64,000 nt of DNA from Aquibacillus rhizosphaerae. GTDB taxonomy: Bacteria; Bacillota; Bacilli; Bacillales; Amphibacillaceae. Positions 43,815 through 53,405 of the stretch are shown here, in pieces. How positions within the stretch are numbered: the stretch's first letter is position 1; each line of letters opens with the position of its first letter. Both the position numbers and the translations under genes were made by a program. Location: contig NZ_JASTZU010000018.1 of the NCBI RefSeq assembly GCF_030282825.1, positions 310,001 through 374,000 on the forward strand. The letters run 5' to 3'. The notes beneath the pieces were generated by a model. It saw nothing but the letters and a program-made list of their open reading frames with translations, ran no database searches and had not been told where the DNA came from.

Positions 43815-46082
43815 TTAATTGTCACCAGCAATTTTATAGTGCTGCCATTCATAAGGTATTAGATTCAGGTACTTCTTCTGTAAAAATCGATCATCAATAA
43901 GTGCGATCACACCAGTATCTGAATCAGATCGAATAAGACGTCCGCCAGCTTGCAATACTTTGTTCATTCCTGGATATACATAAGCATAATCGAAGCCATT
44001 CTTACCAACCGATTGGAAATAGTCCTTTATAATATCTCTTTCAAAACCAATCTGTGGCATACCAACCCCAACTACGATAACACCTTGTAATCGGTCACCT
44101 TTTAAATCTACTCCTTCAGAAAAAATTCCTCCGAGTACAGCGAAACCTACCAATCTTTCGGCGCGTTCAGACTTAAACTGCGTGAGAAAATCTTCTCTTT
44201 CTGCTTCTGTCATTCCAACATCTTGCATCATGGTAGACATATTTGGATAATGATCGGTAAACTGATCATACGCATTTCTCATATATTGATAGGACGGGAA
44301 GAAGATTAAGAAATTTCCGTGCCTTTTATCGATAACATCTTTAATAAAGTGCACCATAGGCTCGATTGTCTTTTCTCTATCCCGATACCTCGTCGATAAC
44401 GGTTGAATCATAACCTCAGTGTTTTCCCTCGCAAAAGGGGATGGAATAGAGATAACATAATCGTCAGATTGCCCACCGAGTAAATCTTTATAGTAATCTG
44501 CAGGTATTAACGTTGCTGAAAAAAACACCCTTGCCCTAAATCCTTTACCCATTTTTAGAATTTGCTCGGATGGGTCAAGACAAAATAACTTCATCATCAC
44601 TTCACTCTTATGAATGTCAACATACGTAATAAATTGTTCATTGTATAATTTAGCAATTTTCACAAAGGTTTGGGCAGCAAAATACGTATCTAGCAACAAT
44701 CCATGTTCCATTCTTACCAGCTCTAGCTCTGCTTCTACGATGAACGTTTCTAGTAATTCTACTAGTTCTTCGTCTAAGTCCTTTCGTAAATATTCCTCAG
44801 ACTTCTTTACTTGTAATAAATAGTCATTGATCGCTTTTGCCTGTGTAGCAAGACGGCTATTATTAAACTCTCTTTTCAGCTGCAAAAAGTTAGATTTATG
44901 AATCGCAGCAGAATACATTTCCCTCGCACGGTCAACTAGGTTATGTGCCTCATCTACTAGTATTGTGGTTTTCTTTTTCTGATCTTCCAACAACCGCTTC
45001 AACGATACTCGCGGGTCAAAAATATAATTATAATCACAAATAACAGCATCCACTGCATAAGCAAGTTCAATGGAAAATTCAAAAGGACAAACCCGATGTT
45101 TTCTAGCGTATCGTTCAATAACGCTCCGATTTATCATTTTCTCCTGTTGCAAAATATCAATAACCGCCCCATTTACTCGGTCATAAAAACCGGCTGCAAA
45201 TGGGCAATCTTTACTCGTGCAAATGGTTTCCTCTTGAAAACAAATTTTATCTTTGGCGGTTATGGTCAGAACTTTAATATCTAGGCCATAATCAATCAAT
45301 TGCCGAAATGCTTCTTCTGCAGTTGTTCTTGTGATTGTCTTTGCAGTCAGATAAAACAACTTCTCCAGTTTTCCTTCGCCAATAGCTTTAACAGCAGGAA
45401 AAATAGTAGAAATTGTTTTACCTATCCCAGTCGAAGCACTTGCAAATAGTGTTTTTTTATCATCAATGGTTTTATATACGGCACCAGCAAGCTTACGTTG
45501 ACCTTCACGATAAGTGTCAAACGGAAATGCCAGTGTTTTACTTGTCCTATTTCGCTTTTCTTTATGCTCTAACTTCACTTTTAAAAAAGGACCATATTTT
45601 TCTATGACATCATAAACGAAGGATTCCAATTCCTCATATGTCATTACGCGACGAAACTTTTTCTGTTCTAGCGTTTTCACCTGAACATACGTAAGCTGAA
45701 TCGTCACTTCCGATAAATCGTGGTCACCAGCATAGATATAACCATAAAAAATTGCCTGTGCCCAGTGTACTGGATGTGTATCTTCCTGAACATCATCCAG
45801 TGAATGTATCGTGGACTTTATTTCGTCAATTGTCACTGATTCATCACTTTTAAGCAATCCATCACAACGTCCATCCACTCGAACAACAAATTCTTGATAA
45901 GGAATATCTGCTTCTACAAACACTTCCTTTTCATCTTGTTCCTCATATCCTTTTTGGATTAACTGATGGATTCTAGTTCCTTCTATCATCACCTGAGACG
46001 TACGGAAGCCAGACTCAATACTGCCAGTACGATACACGTATTCTACTAAATTTCTTACTGAAATTTTCACTATGTTCGTCAT
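43815..46082 (-). CDS. XPD/DinG-type DNA helicase fused to a PD-(D/E)XK nuclease domain
   Basis: 755 residues. N-terminal region: a Cas4/RecB-like nuclease signature with H39 (GTRIHQLIQ), D74 (DGRCDG) and E87-x-K89 (IDEIKS). Helicase: Walker A G219-IGKT223 (ASASTGIGKT), DEAH at 377-380, and a C-terminal arginine motif in LQAGGRLIRS. Four cysteines (281, 288, 293, 332) lie where XPD helicases bind a 4Fe-4S cluster. The protein is a 5'-3' helicase-type ATPase probably able to cut DNA, consistent with repair of branched or damaged DNA. It stands alone, with AGGTGA upstream of the ATG. Confidence 0.88.
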   Translation of the reverse strand: MTNIVKISVRNLVEYVYRTGSIESGFRTSQVMIEGTRIHQLIQKGYEEQDEKEVFVEADIPYQEFVVRVDGRCDGLLKSDESVTIDEIKSTIHSLDDVQEDTHPVHWAQAIFYGYIYAGDHDLSEVTIQLTYVQVKTLEQKKFRRVMTYEELESFVYDVIEKYGPFLKVKLEHKEKRNRTSKTLAFPFDTYREGQRKLAGAVYKTIDDKKTLFASASTGIGKTISTIFPAVKAIGEGKLEKLFYLTAKTITRTTAEEAFRQLIDYGLDIKVLTITAKDKICFQEETICTSKDCPFAAGFYDRVNGAVIDILQQEKMINRSVIERYARKHRVCPFEFSIELAYAVDAVICDYNYIFDPRVSLKRLLEDQKKKTTILVDEAHNLVDRAREMYSAAIHKSNFLQLKREFNNSRLATQAKAINDYLLQVKKSEEYLRKDLDEELVELLETFIVEAELELVRMEHGLLLDTYFAAQTFVKIAKLYNEQFITYVDIHKSEVMMKLFCLDPSEQILKMGKGFRARVFFSATLIPADYYKDLLGGQSDDYVISIPSPFARENTEVMIQPLSTRYRDREKTIEPMVHFIKDVIDKRHGNFLIFFPSYQYMRNAYDQFTDHYPNMSTMMQDVGMTEAEREDFLTQFKSERAERLVGFAVLGGIFSEGVDLKGDRLQGVIVVGVGMPQIGFERDIIKDYFQSVGKNGFDYAYVYPGMNKVLQAGGRLIRSDSDTGVIALIDDRFLQKKYLNLIPYEWQHYKIAGDN

Positions 46083-46215
46083 TTCATATCACCTAAAATA
46101 ATTATCGGCTTGGATGGACACCCAGTCAAATTTAATTATCAGCACTAACAGAAAATATTAATGTTTTTCCTGTATTTCTCCAATAAACTTCATTAAGGAA
46201 TAAAATTAAAACCAA

Positions 46216-46248
46216 AAGGCTTCAATCCAAATGAATGATTGAAGCCTT
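46216..46248 (-). terminator. Terminator of the yxd-yxeA operon
   Basis: AAGGCTTCAATC / GATTGAAGCCTT, a perfect 12-bp stem with a 9-nt loop, then TTGG and T-rich sequence on the minus strand. Confidence 0.8.
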
Positions 46249-46264
46249 ACTCTGAACTATCAAA

Positions 46265-46612
46265 CTACTTATCAAACTTAGCTTTTACATCCTCAGGCAA
46301 TGCTTCTGCCTGAACTTCTTCATAACCTTTCACAAAGGCTCCTTTTGCGGTTATCTTTAAAAATGCGTTTTCCTTTAAATCTTTTATTGCACTAAATGCT
46401 AATTCTGTTTTCTTCCCGTCTTCATGGTAGCCAGTTAAATCGTAATAATATCTACCCTCATCTACAACAGGCTCTTCATTGACTTGGACATAAACATTTC
46501 CCAATTCAATGAAGGGATTGATACGAGCTCTTTCTCCTTCAGGAACAATTACAAAAAAGCCAGCGAAGATAACTACCACAGCAATAACAATATTTCTTAC
46601 CTTTTTATTCAA
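46265..46612 (-). CDS. yxeA: YxeA-family (DUF1093) protein
   Basis: 115 residues with an N-terminal membrane helix (about 7-24) and an external beta-rich domain (YYYDLTGYHEDGKKTELAF). TTG at 46612 follows GGGAGAGG. In B. subtilis the order is yxdJKLM-yxeA, exactly as here, which supports the assignment. Function unknown. Confidence 0.85.
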   Translation of the reverse strand: MNKKVRNIVIAVVVIFAGFFVIVPEGERARINPFIELGNVYVQVNEEPVVDEGRYYYDLTGYHEDGKKTELAFSAIKDLKENAFLKITAKGAFVKGYEEVQAEALPEDVKAKFDK

Positions 46613-46663
46613 TTTTTTCCTCTCCCTTATTTAAAGTTTTGCTGACACTTGATCTATCCGTCT

Positions 46664-48562
46664 TTAAAAGACAATTCTCCTTACTTGTTTCACATAAAAA
46701 AATCGGACAATCAAGAAGTAGATCACTTGAATCAAAGCGAAACTTCCTAAAACAAGAGAAGATTCTACTGTTAAATTGTAATTAAACAAACGGGATAAAG
46801 CGGTAAGTGCAACAGCACCATGCACTAATGCGACAACAATTGGTGAGAAAAATAGAATCGCGATTTGTCTGTTTACTACTTTTTGCAACTCTGATTGTGT
46901 CAATCCAATTTTTGCAATAGCTTGGAATTTGCGCTTTTCTTCATCCAAATCTGTAAATAAGCGAAAATAGAGAAAGCTACCAGCCGAAACAAAGAACACA
47001 ATTCCGATAAACAACCCAATAAAAAGAATAGGACCATATGCTTTGTTAATTTCATAAATGGTATAATCAGTGATAAACGTTTTATACTGTAAATCGCCTT
47101 CTGATCTTTCTATTATTCTTCCCACTTCAATAATTTGATCGGTTTGCCCTTCTTCCGCATTCCATACGACACTATGATCCTTTCGTTCAGGTGATCCAAG
47201 TTGCTTGAAATCCTTATCATTCACCACATAATACCCATTCATTGCTGATAATACGGCTGATTCTACTACTTTTGTAGGTTGAATTTCTTGTCCATTTTGT
47301 AGTTTGACACTTGCTTCCATTAACACTTCACTAGCTTTTGGCCCTTCCGCGATGTTCGCATCACTTTGTTCCACTACAATGGCCTCATTTCCCTCCGGAT
47401 GTAGTTCCTTGTCACCAATAAGTGCTGCAAAGCGATTGTAGTCAGAAGCACTTGCGATTACGACACTTCGTTCACCTATCTCATGATAGTGCAACTCCAT
47501 CGATGCCATTTTTGCATCAATATTTTCCTCCTGCAAAATTGCATTAATGGTGTTCGCATCTTCCTCAATCATCGCTTTCGTGTCATCTAGAAAGGGGCTA
47601 TACGTAATCGCATAGGGACTAGCCTCCTTTGTTCCTTTTGTGAGGTAAGACCCGAATCCATATAAAGAACCAATCGCACTAAAAGCAACTGTTGAAATAA
47701 TTGCCACCATAAAAAATGTCCTTGCATTATCCTTCAATCGAAAGGATAAGTCAGAGAATAAGAGCATATTTGTTTTGCGCCAGAAGATCGATGTATTATT
47801 TTTCAAACGACGGATGACATACACACTTAATTGAGTAAATAATAGATAGGTTCCAAGTGTTACGACTAAAATAACTGGAATCATCACATAGACAACATAA
47901 ATACCCTCCACCATCATAGCCGTAATATATCCCGAGATAAGTAGTAGTGCTGCGAGTACCGATAGAATAATCGATGCTTTTGGTTCTCCTTTAGACTGTT
48001 TATCCCCTTTAATTAAATCAACTAGTCTTTTTGTACGTAGAACAAACGAAACAAATAAGGATATACAAAAAAATAGAAATAAAAAGCTAATAAACGTCAC
48101 AATTATTGCGAGTGTAGGGAAATAAAAATCCAGTGTTTCACTAATAATTAATACGTTTTCGGCAATTAAAAGAATCGCTTTTGCAAATACCAAGCCAGAC
48201 ACAATTCCACCGACTGTAGCAAAAAATCCGATTAAGATGTTCTCCAAAAATACCATCAGACGAATTTGCTTATTGGAGGCACCAAGCATGATTAACAAAC
48301 CAAACTCTTTCTTTCTCGACTGTAAAAAGGAACTCATCGAGTAAAGGACAAAAAAGAAAGAAAACACATAAATGATGCCACCAGCAACTCCCATACCGAG
48401 TAGTGCATTTTGATTGATCGAACCTCCTGAAAATGCTGGATGAAATGCAAAAATGGCAAAAGTGAAGAATACCATAACGGTAAACATGCTACTAAGGAGG
48501 TAGGCAATATACATTCGTTTATTGCGCAAGACATTATTAAATGCGAACTGACGAAAAGTCAT
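46664..48562 (-). CDS. yxdM: Peptide-antibiotic ABC transporter permease, BceB/YxdM type
   Basis: 632 residues with ten predicted helices and a large extracytoplasmic domain (about residues 300-510) between helices 7 and 8, the hallmark of BceB-like permeases, which act as co-sensors for the kinase. It begins MTFRQFAFNNVLRNKRMY. ATG at 48562 lies 8 nt after GGGAGG and inside the end of the ATPase gene (26-nt overlap). Confidence 0.92.
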   Translation of the reverse strand: MTFRQFAFNNVLRNKRMYIAYLLSSMFTVMVFFTFAIFAFHPAFSGGSINQNALLGMGVAGGIIYVFSFFFVLYSMSSFLQSRKKEFGLLIMLGASNKQIRLMVFLENILIGFFATVGGIVSGLVFAKAILLIAENVLIISETLDFYFPTLAIIVTFISFLFLFFCISLFVSFVLRTKRLVDLIKGDKQSKGEPKASIILSVLAALLLISGYITAMMVEGIYVVYVMIPVILVVTLGTYLLFTQLSVYVIRRLKNNTSIFWRKTNMLLFSDLSFRLKDNARTFFMVAIISTVAFSAIGSLYGFGSYLTKGTKEASPYAITYSPFLDDTKAMIEEDANTINAILQEENIDAKMASMELHYHEIGERSVVIASASDYNRFAALIGDKELHPEGNEAIVVEQSDANIAEGPKASEVLMEASVKLQNGQEIQPTKVVESAVLSAMNGYYVVNDKDFKQLGSPERKDHSVVWNAEEGQTDQIIEVGRIIERSEGDLQYKTFITDYTIYEINKAYGPILFIGLFIGIVFFVSAGSFLYFRLFTDLDEEKRKFQAIAKIGLTQSELQKVVNRQIAILFFSPIVVALVHGAVALTALSRLFNYNLTVESSLVLGSFALIQVIYFLIVRFFYVKQVRRIVF

Positions 48563-49301
48563 TACCATCGCCTCCCATCAAGGAAAGCATGTCAATTATT
48601 TTCTGAAAAAATGCTTGTCTACTCTCCCCACAATGAATCTCGGAGTGTAACTTCCCATCACGGATGAAGACAACTCTATCTGAATAGCTTGCTGCTTGTG
48701 GATCATGCGTTACCATTAACAAACTCGTTTGTTCCTGCTTATTAATGTCTCCAAGCATCGCCATGACATCCTTTGACGCTTTTGAATCAAGGTTTCCAGT
48801 TGGTTCATCAGCTAATAGTAGCTTCGGTTGATGAATCATCGCCCTTGCAATCGCTACTCGTTGCGCTTGACCGCCTGATATTTCGTACGTGCGTTTAGCC
48901 ATAATCGATCCGATTCCAAGACTTTCCGCTATTTTATGCGCCTTTTCCTTCATCTCTTTTACACGTGTACCATCTAGTGTTAGTGGTAATACGATATTTT
49001 CTTCTACCGTTAATGTATGAAGGAGGTTGAAATCCTGAAATATAAATCCTAGTTCAGTTCGACGGAATTTAGCTAACGCATTTTTCTTCAGCATATGTGG
49101 ATTTTTTCCTTCGATCTTAACTTGTCCCGTAGTTGGTGCATCGTTGGTGGAAATAATATTTAGTAAGGTTGTTTTCCCACTACCAGATGGACCCATAATG
49201 CCAACAAATTCACCAGTTTCTATTTCTAAACTAATATCAGTAAGGGCACGGTAAGCTACTTTCCCTTCGTAAACCTTACTTACATTTGTAAGTGTGAGCA
49301 T
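48537..49301 (-). CDS. yxdL: Peptide-antibiotic ABC transporter ATPase, BceA/YxdL type
   Basis: 254 residues with Walker A GPSGSGKTT, signature ISGGQAQR, Walker B LLLADEPTGNLDSK (MacB/BceA type), and H-loop VTHDP. ATG at 49301 is 7 nt from GAGGAG; an ATG two codons earlier abuts the ribosome binding site. A 20-bp palindrome lies 80 nt upstream of the start. Confidence 0.92.
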   Translation of the reverse strand: MLTLTNVSKVYEGKVAYRALTDISLEIETGEFVGIMGPSGSGKTTLLNIISTNDAPTTGQVKIEGKNPHMLKKNALAKFRRTELGFIFQDFNLLHTLTVEENIVLPLTLDGTRVKEMKEKAHKIAESLGIGSIMAKRTYEISGGQAQRVAIARAMIHQPKLLLADEPTGNLDSKASKDVMAMLGDINKQEQTSLLMVTHDPQAASYSDRVVFIRDGKLHSEIHCGESRQAFFQKIIDMLSLMGGDGNDFSSVRI

Positions 49302-49380
49302 AATCATTCTCCTCTGCTAAGTTTCTAAAACAAGTATAGCCGAAGCGCGCAGCCTTAAACTATCGATTATGCTTTCACGA

Positions 49381-49400
49381 ACCTTACATCGATGTAAGGT
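49381..49400. promoter_or_regulatory. Perfect 20-bp palindrome, candidate YxdJ/BceR-type operator
   Basis: ACCTTACATC and GATGTAAGGT are exact complements. The core TTACATCGATGTAA matches the BceR-like consensus TNACA-N4-TGTAA. It overlaps the kinase stop codon (49384-49386) and precedes the yxdLM promoter: TATACT at 49334-49339 with a poor -35, as expected for an activated promoter. Confidence 0.8.
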
Positions 49401-50385
49401 TTTGAGTCGTTGAAAAAATGATTCGGATTGTTGTTCCCTCTCCCTGCTCTGATTCCAATTCAATTCTATGCTCTAGTTTTTCAGCAACTTCTTTTACCAA
49501 GTAAAGCCCCATTCCTGTTGATTCCCGATATTTCCGTCCATTTTCTCCGGTATAAAATTTATTGAATACCCGCTTCTTGTCCACAGCTGGAATACCAATT
49601 CCAAAGTCCTTCACTTCAAGGATTGCTTCCTCGTCCCTTTCATATATAGATAGGAAAAGATGCTTTACTTTTCCAGTAGAGTATTTGACAGCGTTATGGA
49701 CGAGTTGTGTTAATAAGAAGAAAAGCCACTTCTCATCTGTCTCCACTGTTATACCTGATTTTTGTTCCTTTAATTGTGGGTATACTTCATGTCGAATGTA
49801 GAAACGCTTGTTTTCTTGATTCACTTCATGGATTAGCTTAGAAAGAAGAACTGGCTTAATCTGAAAATCTTCTGTAATCGTACGAAGTCTTGCCATATAG
49901 AGAACGGTATGTAGGCCATTTCGCATTCGTTCTGTTTCCTCACGAATACTAGATGATTCTGGTTCATCTAACGTTTGTGCTGTTAACTCAATCACAGACA
50001 GCGGTGTCTTCATTTGATGGACCCAGCGATCGATAAACAACAAATGCTCATCCTGTCTATCTTCTGCTTGTTGAAGTTCTTCCTGATATAAACGATACTG
50101 TACAAGAAGTAACTGATCGAGCGCTTCTCCTAATGGCGATCGTTCCGTCGTCTCAAGTGATTCATCCATTGTTGCGATTGGATGCTGTAATCTTTGATAG
50201 AATTTCTTTCTACTCACGTATCGATAGATGAGAAATACGGTTAACAGCACGAGAGATAGAATAAAAGCGTAGAAAATTACACCTACCCCACGATAGCCAT
50301 CAAGCCAAAAAAGGATAGTAATCGTGATGCATTGAATCAGTTGAAGTACAATGAAAAGAACATGCTCTCGAAGAAAAAGTTTCAT
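49384..50385 (-). CDS. yxdK: Intramembrane-sensing histidine kinase, BceS/YxdK type
   Basis: 333 residues with two N-terminal helices (about 10-29 and 35-55) and almost no loop between them, HisKA with H in DRWVHQMKTPLSVIEL, and an HATPase domain (LLTQLVHNAVKYS, DFGIGIP, STGMGLYLVKEV). It needs its ABC transporter for sensing in the known Bce systems. ATG at 50385 overlaps the yxdJ stop (ATGA). Confidence 0.92.
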   Translation of the reverse strand: MKLFLREHVLFIVLQLIQCITITILFWLDGYRGVGVIFYAFILSLVLLTVFLIYRYVSRKKFYQRLQHPIATMDESLETTERSPLGEALDQLLLVQYRLYQEELQQAEDRQDEHLLFIDRWVHQMKTPLSVIELTAQTLDEPESSSIREETERMRNGLHTVLYMARLRTITEDFQIKPVLLSKLIHEVNQENKRFYIRHEVYPQLKEQKSGITVETDEKWLFFLLTQLVHNAVKYSTGKVKHLFLSIYERDEEAILEVKDFGIGIPAVDKKRVFNKFYTGENGRKYRESTGMGLYLVKEVAEKLEHRIELESEQGEGTTIRIIFSTTQNLTSM

Positions 50386-51086
50386 GATTGTTCTTCTTTC
50401 CACGTCATATGGAGACGATAGCCTGCGCCTCTAACCGTCTCAACCGCATTTTCTATCCCTAATGATTGAAACTTATTTCGGACACGAGTGATATTCACAT
50501 TCAATGTATTTTCATCCACATAGGCTTGGTCATCCCAAAGCTTCTCTAACAAATCCTGTCGACCGGCAACACGAGGATACCGCTCCAGTAACGTTTCGAT
50601 GATGTCGGTTTCTTTTTTTGTTAAGGCTGTCACTTCATTTTTATATCGAAGTTCCAACCGTTCTGGATAAAAGCGCAACTCTCCTTGAATAAGTACTCTT
50701 TCCTCATGCTTCGTTGCATATTCCCCGTAGGCACGGCGCATCTGACTTCTAATCTTAGCCATGACAATATCAGGATGAAATGGCTTCGTTATAAAATCAT
50801 CCCCGCCATTTTCTAGAGCCATGACTTGATCCATCTCACCAGTTCTGGCCGAAATAAAAATGACCGGACAAATCGATTCCTTCCTAATTTGCCTACACCA
50901 ATAATACCCATCATAACTAGGTAGATTAATGTCTAGTAATAAGAGATCGGGCTGCACATCCCGAAATGTGTCTAATATATGCTCAAAATCTTCAGCTACA
51001 GTGACCTTATATCCATATTTTTTCATATAGGAAGATAAAAATTCTGCAATTTTCATATCATCTTCCACAATCATGATTTTCTCCAT
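50382..51086 (-). CDS. yxdJ: OmpR-family response regulator, BceR/YxdJ type
   Basis: 234 residues: receiver (acidic pair in MIVEDD, phospho-acceptor Asp in LLLLDINLPSYDGY, K in ITKPFHPD) and a winged helix (LTKKETDIIETLLERYPRVA, ENTLNVNITRVRNKFQSLGI). ATG at 51086 follows AGGAGAAACC. Head of a coupled run with the kinase. The likely target is the palindrome at 49381. Confidence 0.93.
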   Translation of the reverse strand: MEKIMIVEDDMKIAEFLSSYMKKYGYKVTVAEDFEHILDTFRDVQPDLLLLDINLPSYDGYYWCRQIRKESICPVIFISARTGEMDQVMALENGGDDFITKPFHPDIVMAKIRSQMRRAYGEYATKHEERVLIQGELRFYPERLELRYKNEVTALTKKETDIIETLLERYPRVAGRQDLLEKLWDDQAYVDENTLNVNITRVRNKFQSLGIENAVETVRGAGYRLHMTWKEEQS

Positions 51087-51402
51087 GTATGGTTTCTCCT
51101 AGATTTATATTTTTACTTTTGTTTAATGTAACATAGGTAATTGCTCTAATACCATTTTCAATAAGACGATACTATTTTTATTGGAGATCACTTTGGCGAT
51201 AAGGTTTCTTGATTAGCAGGAGCAATCACTGCCTTCACCATCATATGTAGAATTTCTGTATTCGAGTTACCATTAAATAAATAATGCCTGTCAACTCCCG
51301 TAAAATGTTGACATTCCACGGGATCATGACAGGCTCTTTCATTAATACTTGCAGGTTACGTAACGTCATCCATTACACTAGCTATCAAGGGAGGGAATTT
51401 AA
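51087..51402. other. Region between yxdJ and the CPBP gene with a hairpin
   Basis: GCCTGTCA (51286-51293) and TGACAGGC (51327-51334) form an imperfect longer stem with CCCGT/ACGGG inside. GTTACGTAAC, a 10-bp palindrome, occurs at 51353-51362 just upstream of the CPBP ribosome binding site. Either may be regulatory. Confidence 0.4.
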
Positions 51403-52107
51403 ATGAATAATCGAGAAAAGTTCTTTCTTCATTCGCCATGGACATGGAAAGAACTGATTCAATTACTATTATTGGTGTTAGTGTTTGTACCGGTTTTTAT
51501 AGAATATCTACTAAAGGATTATTTGGCAACTTTATTCCAAAATGACCTTTACTCAGGGACATTGATTGGTTTAATCATGTCTATGATCTTCATGCTTGGG
51601 GTGTATGTTTTTGCAATAATGCCAAATAACCTTAGCTGGAAAGAAGTCGGTCTAAGAAGGTTTTCTTCAAGTTATTGGAAAGCTATTATTGGTTGGACCA
51701 TTGTATTAATTGTAATAAGCATCGCAATGGTTGTTGTCATGGAGGATCTTTTAGGTGTTGGACCGAATAGTACGAAGACTGATAGCCTACAGTCAAGCGT
51801 GACCCTACTTAACTTCTTTATCGGGTTTATATCAGCAGCAATTATTTCACCAGTATATGAAGAGATATTTTACCGAGGATTCCTTTATCGATTCATTCGT
51901 AGCAAATACGGAATCGCTGTAGGCATGTTAAGTAGTTCATTTATTTTTATGATCATTCACATTCCAACCTTTAATACGCTGCCAGTCAATTTTGTGTCTG
52001 GCCTTATATTTGCATGGACCTATGAAAAATCAGGTTCCGTTTTTCCGGCAATGATCATACATGGATTATTTAATGGGATTGCCGTTATCGTTACTGTCCT
52101 TGGATGA
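51403..52107 (+). CDS. CPBP-family intramembrane metalloprotease
   Basis: 234 residues with about seven hydrophobic segments and the three Abi/CPBP motifs: E153-E154 and R158 in YEEIFYRGF, H186 in MIIHIP, and IIHGLFN with the third His and Asn. These proteins cleave membrane substrates, including roles in bacteriocin self-immunity and prenyl-protein processing. GGGAGGG precedes the ATG. The 3' end overlaps the convergent MerR gene by 17 nt. Confidence 0.9.
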   Translation: MNNREKFFLHSPWTWKELIQLLLLVLVFVPVFIEYLLKDYLATLFQNDLYSGTLIGLIMSMIFMLGVYVFAIMPNNLSWKEVGLRRFSSSYWKAIIGWTIVLIVISIAMVVVMEDLLGVGPNSTKTDSLQSSVTLLNFFIGFISAAIISPVYEEIFYRGFLYRFIRSKYGIAVGMLSSSFIFMIIHIPTFNTLPVNFVSGLIFAWTYEKSGSVFPAMIIHGLFNGIAVIVTVLG

Positions 52108-52819
52108 CGGCATATCCTTCTTCAATAAAATCTATGATTTCCTGTTTTATAGGATATAGATTTAGTTCATGTGAAGATTCTTGGGAACGACGTACCTCCC
52201 AGAACTTTGACATCAGCTTTTGATCACCATGAAACGTTTCCTCTGAAAGAATATCTAAGTCTTCCAAAATAAACTTAGCGCGTTCCGTTTCAGGGGAGAT
52301 ACCTTCTTGTATGCAAAATTCAATCCGTTTTACTAGATTCATCCATTTTTTTGTAGATAGGTTATCCCTTTCTAGTTTCGGCAAGCTCTCTTGTAATTTT
52401 TCTTGCTCTTCCATCGAGAAATAGATGCTCCATGACTTAGTCGGTTCTGGCCGAACAATGAGTGAGATCAGGTCTTTCCAGTTAATCGTACCTTCTAATT
52501 TAAGAATGTGAAGCAGCGAATTTGTATGTGCTATTGAATTTTGTGTATTCAATATTTGCTCTTCCAGATATGATTTATGAGCGGTAAGAATGGTCTCTAT
52601 CGATTTGTTTTTGATAATACTCCTTATTTCTTCGAGTGGAAGTGCGAGCGATTTCAGTAGAAGTACTTTTTCAAGAACTAAGCAGTCCTCTGCAGAGTAG
52701 AACCTTTTTCCTCCCTCGCCCAGTTTCGACGGACAAACAAGACCAATTTGATCGTAATATCTAATAGTCCTAATGGACACCTTAAACCGCTTTGCCAACT
52801 CCCCACTTGATATGTACAT
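52091..52819 (-). CDS. MerR-family transcriptional regulator
   Basis: 242 residues: MerR helix-turn-helix and wing (SSGELAKRFKVSIRTIRYYD, then KRFYSAEDCLVLEKVLLLKS), a coiled-coil linker, and a C-terminal effector region of about 120 residues of the type that precedes multidrug or stress genes. AAGGAGAG lies before the ATG. No target gene is divergent from it within the window; autoregulation is likely. Confidence 0.88.
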   Translation of the reverse strand: MYISSGELAKRFKVSIRTIRYYDQIGLVCPSKLGEGGKRFYSAEDCLVLEKVLLLKSLALPLEEIRSIIKNKSIETILTAHKSYLEEQILNTQNSIAHTNSLLHILKLEGTINWKDLISLIVRPEPTKSWSIYFSMEEQEKLQESLPKLERDNLSTKKWMNLVKRIEFCIQEGISPETERAKFILEDLDILSEETFHGDQKLMSKFWEVRRSQESSHELNLYPIKQEIIDFIEEGYAVIQGQ

Positions 52820-53078
52820 TTTCCCTCTCCTTAACCGTTATTTAAGTTGACTACCATACGTTTTAATTTTAACACAAAATTTAAGTGGTTCTTTTTCAGA
52901 AAAATAATTGAGGTCCTCGAAGTGAAAATCCTCTTGTTTCATTTTGCATTAGTTTAATACTTGATGACTTGTAAAGTAACTTCTGAAATAACCGTGGCAT
53001 CTTTTTGTGATGATTACTCAACCCTTCTTTCTGTATAGATTAGCCTTAGGAAGGTTCATACCCTATTGTTAAATCCAA

Positions 53079-53387
53079 TTAAAAAAACATTAAAATTAAA
53101 GCAATAATAAAAACAGCGATAAAGAACTCAATATAATATGATTTCTTTTGTTCTGTTTTGTTGTTTTTCTTCCTATAATTTTTCCAACCAATAAACAAAC
53201 CAATAAACATACCCATGATGCCTATGCGTAAGATTGAGACTATGTTTTCATATATAGGTGTATAAGTAGTCACATAACCACTATTACTAATCCGTGCAAC
53301 GTCTTTATAATCGACAAATAAAATAGCAATAGCCAAACTCGCAAGATTAGTACCTGTTCCTACCCGTAAATTATCGAATTCTGCCAA
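53079..53387 (-). CDS. Small membrane protein, downstream of the TetR gene
   Basis: 102 residues with hydrophobic segments near 10-25, 47-67 and 82-102. The only start is TTG at 53387, 18 nt after the tetR stop, with GGAGAAG 14 nt away, so the N-terminus may have been lost. No family recognised. Confidence 0.4.
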   Translation of the reverse strand: MAEFDNLRVGTGTNLASLAIAILFVDYKDVARISNSGYVTTYTPIYENIVSILRIGIMGMFIGLFIGWKNYRKKNNKTEQKKSYYIEFFIAVFIIALILMFF

Positions 53388-53405
53388 ATCACGGGCACTT
53401 CTCCA

